This document shows positions 15,121 through 17,787 of a stretch of 17,787 bases of DNA, piece by piece. How positions within the stretch are numbered: the first letter of the stretch is position 1; each line of letters starts with the position of its first letter. Source of the DNA: an uncultured Collinsella sp. (GTDB lineage Bacteria > Actinomycetota > Coriobacteriia > Coriobacteriales > Coriobacteriaceae). Where the stretch lies: assembly GCA_902469555.1 (NCBI GenBank), contig CABRDB010000031.1, positions 1 through 17,787 of the forward strand, read 5' to 3'. Both the position numbers and the translations under genes were made by a program. The notes under the pieces were generated by a model that ran no database searches, was not told where the DNA came from, and was given only the letters and a program-made list of their open reading frames with translations.

Positions 15121-16662
15121 ATGTCTAATGCACTTGGTCGCGACCTTGCAAAGCTGGTTGCCGCAGTAGACGCCGCCGCCTCTGAGTGCGGTCATGGCGC
15201 GTATGGCCAGCACTTTCATATTATGCCGCCGGCGGGTTGGCTCAACGACCCCAACGGTCTCTGCCAGGTGGGTGGCGTGTTTCACGCGTACTTCCAGTAT
15301 GCCCCGTTTGATGTGAACGGTGGCGTAAAGATGTGGGGCCATGCCACAAGCCGCGACCTTATGAACTGGGAATATGTTGGCGCTCCACTGCTGCCCGACG
15401 AGCCGTTCGATTGCCACGGCGTGTATTCGGGCTCCGCGCTTGCCGAGGACGGCCGCATTCGCGTACTGTACACAGGCAACGTTAAACTCTCCGATGCAGA
15501 CGGCACGTACGACTACGTCAATACCGGCCGCCGCGCCGATACTGTTTATGTCGAGAGCGTTGATGGCCTTGCCGGTCGGGAGTTCAGCCAAAAGCGCGTG
15601 GTGCTGGCGTCCGAGGATTATCCCGAGGATTTGACCTGCCACGTGCGTGACCCCAAGGTGTGGCGCGATGATGATGGGCGTTATCACATGGTGCTGGGCG
15701 CGCGTCGTCGAGTTGACGGGCCGCACGTCGAGAGCCGTTTTTGCGCCATGCATGGCGAGGGTGCCGGGCGCGATGTGGGCGAGATCCTGGTGTATGGCTC
15801 GGCCGATATGCTGAGCTGGGAGCTCGAGAGCCGCGTGTCTACGCCCGAGCGTTTTGGCTTTATGTGGGAGTGCCCGGGGTATCTGGAGATTGAGACGGAT
15901 GGCGGTGTACCGGCGAAGTGGCTGTCCTTCTCGCCTCAGGGGCTCGAGGGCGGTCGTTGGGACCGCGGCAATGTGTATGCCGCTGGCTACATGCCTGTAA
16001 CGGGCGACATCACTGGTGGTGACGGTGCCTATGAGCTGGGCGATTTCCGTCTGTGGGACGCCGGTTTTGACTTCTATGCTCCGCAGGAGTTCACGGCCGA
16101 GGACGGTCGCCATATTCTAATCGGCTGGATGGGCATGCCCGATGAGCCGACCTATGGCAACGCGCCTACCGTGGCGTGCGGCTGGCAGCACTGCATGACG
16201 GTGCCGCGTGAGCTTACAGCCGGTGCCGGCGGCGTAGTGCTGCAGCAGCCGGCGCGCGAGATTGAGCACCATTATGCCTCGGTGCGTGTGGGGGCGGGCT
16301 CGTTGGAGGTTGACGGCGATACCTGCTTTGACGTTGTTGTTGGCGACGTCGACGGCGCATTTACCGCGACCGTTGATGGCGGGCTGAAGCTGGCGTTTGT
16401 GCCCGCCGAGGGCAACCTGCCCTCACGCTTTGAGATGCGATTTATCGATGAGGGTCGCGCTTCTGCCGGCTGCGGTCGTACCGTGCGTTGGGAGCCCGTC
16501 GACGAGGTTTGTAACGTGCGCATTGTTGGTGATGTCTCGTCGGTCGAGGTGTTTGTGAACGATGGCTCTCTCGTGTTTTCGACGCGCATCTATCCCGAGG
16601 CCTATGGCGTGACCGTTGACGCTCCGGGCGCGAATGTGACCTACCACGCGCTCAACATCTAG
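15121..16662 (+). CDS. scrB: GH32 sucrose-6-phosphate hydrolase
   Basis: The ATG at 15121 has a modest TAGGA site seven bases upstream and lies 106 bases after the PTS gene. The 513-residue cytosolic protein has no signal peptide. GH32 landmarks are in order: HIMPPAGWLND43PNG with the nucleophile, F-Q-Y-A-P-F, the W-G-H-A-T-S and YSGSA strands, the transition-state motif R176-D177-P178, and W-E250-C-P with the acid/base glutamate. A C-terminal beta-sandwich includes VEVFVNDGSLVFSTRI. The family hydrolyses beta-fructosides. With a sucrose-type PTS directly upstream, sucrose-6-phosphate hydrolysis to glucose-6-phosphate and fructose is the best call. A cytosolic fructan-oligosaccharide hydrolase is the alternative. 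Confidence 0.9.
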   Translation: MSNALGRDLAKLVAAVDAAASECGHGAYGQHFHIMPPAGWLNDPNGLCQVGGVFHAYFQYAPFDVNGGVKMWGHATSRDLMNWEYVGAPLLPDEPFDCHGVYSGSALAEDGRIRVLYTGNVKLSDADGTYDYVNTGRRADTVYVESVDGLAGREFSQKRVVLASEDYPEDLTCHVRDPKVWRDDDGRYHMVLGARRRVDGPHVESRFCAMHGEGAGRDVGEILVYGSADMLSWELESRVSTPERFGFMWECPGYLEIETDGGVPAKWLSFSPQGLEGGRWDRGNVYAAGYMPVTGDITGGDGAYELGDFRLWDAGFDFYAPQEFTAEDGRHILIGWMGMPDEPTYGNAPTVACGWQHCMTVPRELTAGAGGVVLQQPAREIEHHYASVRVGAGSLEVDGDTCFDVVVGDVDGAFTATVDGGLKLAFVPAEGNLPSRFEMRFIDEGRASAGCGRTVRWEPVDEVCNVRIVGDVSSVEVFVNDGSLVFSTRIYPEAYGVTVDAPGANVTYHALNI

Positions 16663-16684
16663 GCGATTCGTCGCATATCGGCGC

Positions 16685-16690
16685 TATACT
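16685..16690 (+). promoter_or_regulatory. Possible -10 box upstream of the terminator hairpin
   Basis: TATACT matches the -10 consensus well, but no acceptable -35 lies 16-18 bases upstream. A start near 16697 would place the hairpin at 16701-16731 at the very 5' end of the transcript of the next gene. Confidence 0.3.
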
Positions 16691-16700
16691 GCAGCCGTTG

Positions 16701-16736
16701 CCCACGATGCGGGAAACATCTGCATCGTGGGTTTTT
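16701..16736 (+). terminator. Intrinsic terminator after the GH32 gene
   Basis: CCCACGATGC (16701-16710) pairs perfectly with GCATCGTGGG (16722-16731) around an 11-base loop, followed by TTTTT. This is a clear Rho-independent terminator for the sugar locus. Its T-run ends only 22 bases before the next start codon, so it may also act as an attenuator for that gene. Confidence 0.85.
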
Positions 16737-16758
16737 GCTTATGAAGGGACGGTGCCAC

Positions 16759-17748
16759 GTGGATGTGCAACAGCTAGAAGAGGCCTGGGCTGCAAGGGCC
16801 GGCGCGCGTGAGGCGCGTCTTGTTGCGGCCCTGCATGTGCCGGCAGGGCTGTCGCAGCTGGGGATTGTGCGTCCCGGTGACCGCCTGGTGGCCTTTGCGG
16901 ACGACTTTGTCGATGCGTTTGCGAGCGGCTTTGATTGCTGCGATGTCGCGCTGGTGGGCTCGTCGTCCGCCGAGGCGTTTGCCGCTGCGTCCGAGGGCTT
17001 TGATGCTTCGTTTGATGCCGAGGGGCCGCACCTGTGGTGGTTCGTCAACTCCATCGGCGGGTTTGGTCTGCGTGTGCCCGATCTGCGTGCGCTGGGTCGG
17101 GCGGCGCGTGAGGCCCATGCGCTGCTGGTTGTTGACAACACCGTGGCGTCGGCTTTTGGCTGCGATCCGCTGCGGCTGGGTGCCGTGCTGTCGCTCGAGG
17201 CGCTCGACCGCGTGTGCGCCGGCAAGGCTCCGCGCAAGTTGGTTGCAGTATCGGTCGCGCGCTCGCAGCTCAAGCGCCATCGTGTGGATGCTGCTGCCGA
17301 GTGCGCGCATGCCCTGCTTGAGGGCTGTGGCTTGGCCAAGCTTGATATGCCTGCTGACGAGGCCGGTGTGCTGGAGCGCGGGCTGGACTCGCTCGATGTC
17401 CGCATGCAGGCGCATTTCGATCGCGCCCGTGCGCTGGCCGAGTATCTGGCCGCCAACGAGATGGTGCGCAACGTACGCTATCCCGGGCTGAGCTCGCATC
17501 CCGACCATGCTGTTGCAACGGGAATCCTCGAGCACGGCTTTGGCCCGGCAGTTGAATTTGATCTTATCGAGCGTAGTGCGGGCGAGCTGTTCGATGCTTT
17601 GTCCGGGGAGTTTCGCACATCGCCCGCCGGCGGCGCAACGACGCGCCTTTCGGCTCCACGCGGCAAGCAGGGGAGCACCGTCCGCCTCTTCGCCGGCACC
17701 GACGACCCCTTGATCGTGGCCGCCACCCTGGACAACGCCCTCCGATGA
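16759..17748 (+). CDS. Degenerate cystathionine gamma-synthase-like protein lacking the PLP lysine
   Basis: The GTG at 16759 is preferred: AAGGGA lies nine bases upstream, while an in-frame ATG at 16741 has no ribosome binding site. The 329-residue product belongs to the Cys/Met-metabolism PLP enzymes (PF01053), as shown by VVD126-N-T, DPLRLGA, GLDSLDVRMQAHFDRARALAEYLAAN and VRNVRYPGLSSHPDHAVA. It is some 50-70 residues shorter than usual and lacks the N-terminal SGMAAI and YGGT regions that contact PLP phosphate. Counting from the aspartate that pairs with the PLP ring, the Schiff-base lysine of the SxTK motif aligns without gaps to R151 (L-E-A-L-D-R). It therefore probably lacks ordinary PLP catalysis and may be a regulatory or structural paralogue. 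A broken enzyme is less likely, because the frame is intact. Confidence 0.75.
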   Translation: MDVQQLEEAWAARAGAREARLVAALHVPAGLSQLGIVRPGDRLVAFADDFVDAFASGFDCCDVALVGSSSAEAFAAASEGFDASFDAEGPHLWWFVNSIGGFGLRVPDLRALGRAAREAHALLVVDNTVASAFGCDPLRLGAVLSLEALDRVCAGKAPRKLVAVSVARSQLKRHRVDAAAECAHALLEGCGLAKLDMPADEAGVLERGLDSLDVRMQAHFDRARALAEYLAANEMVRNVRYPGLSSHPDHAVATGILEHGFGPAVEFDLIERSAGELFDALSGEFRTSPAGGATTRLSAPRGKQGSTVRLFAGTDDPLIVAATLDNALR

Positions 17749-17777
17749 TTTTTCTGGGACGGGGATTAAAAAATCAT
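17745..17777. terminator. A/T-rich hairpin after the last gene
   Basis: ATGATTTTT (17745-17753, overlapping the stop codon) pairs with AAAAATCAT (17769-17777) around a 15-base loop containing CTGGGACGGGGATT. The A/T stem is not a typical GC-rich terminator. It may be a bidirectional terminator or one end of a repeat that continues past the window. Confidence 0.35.
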
Positions 17778-17787
17778 TAGGTACACA

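Noticed and set aside
14929-16113. Minus-strand open frame (394 codons) across the PTS-GH32 junction
   Set aside because: It crosses two genes and an intergenic hairpin and shows no family motif.

Overview
The window looks like chromosomal DNA of a gut actinobacterium of the class Coriobacteriia, most likely Collinsella. This is inferred from the high GC content with strong G/C third positions, frequent GTG/TTG starts behind purine-rich ribosome binding sites, and gene content typical of that group. No rRNA, tRNA, CRISPR array or transposase gene is visible.

Layout. (1) Positions 1-472, minus strand: the start of a gene with an AlbA_2/Schlafen-type domain that runs off the window. (2) Positions 473-1114: a 642-base divergent intergenic region holding a promoter for each side and a 121-base non-coding element bounded by a perfect 15-bp inverted repeat. 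(3) Positions 1115-12210, plus strand: one tight eight-gene operon in which neighbouring genes overlap or sit within four bases. The first five encode a Gram-positive-style Pel exopolysaccharide machine: a PelD-like c-di-GMP receptor fused to an SDR-like domain, PelE, a membrane-anchored PelA-type deacetylase, the PelF glycosyltransferase and the PelG flippase-like membrane protein. The last three encode a CotH-kinase lipoprotein, a VTC-domain protein and a DUF4956 membrane protein. (4) Positions 12211-12448: a GC-rich gap with repeated and inverted motifs plus the regulator's promoter and operator. (5) Positions 12449-16662: a sucrose-type locus of a LacI-family repressor, a PTS EIIBC permease and a GH32 sucrose-6-phosphate hydrolase, with three matching 14-bp LacI-type operators. 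(6) Positions 16663-17787: an intrinsic terminator, then a shortened relative of cystathionine gamma-synthase whose PLP-binding lysine position holds arginine, then an A/T-rich hairpin at the window end.

How the genes may work together. Known Pel biology suggests PelD senses c-di-GMP and activates PelF, which polymerises an amino-sugar polymer; PelG and PelE help export it and PelA deacetylates it outside. No outer-membrane PelB/PelC genes and no hydrolase domain on PelA are present, which fits a monoderm cell. The CotH-VTC-DUF4956 genes are translationally coupled to pelG, so they may phosphorylate, anchor or otherwise modify the polymer or a partner. That joined eight-gene unit is the most interesting item here. 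In the sugar locus, the repressor probably controls itself and the permease/hydrolase genes, so that sucrose is taken up as sucrose-6-phosphate and split to glucose-6-phosphate and fructose.
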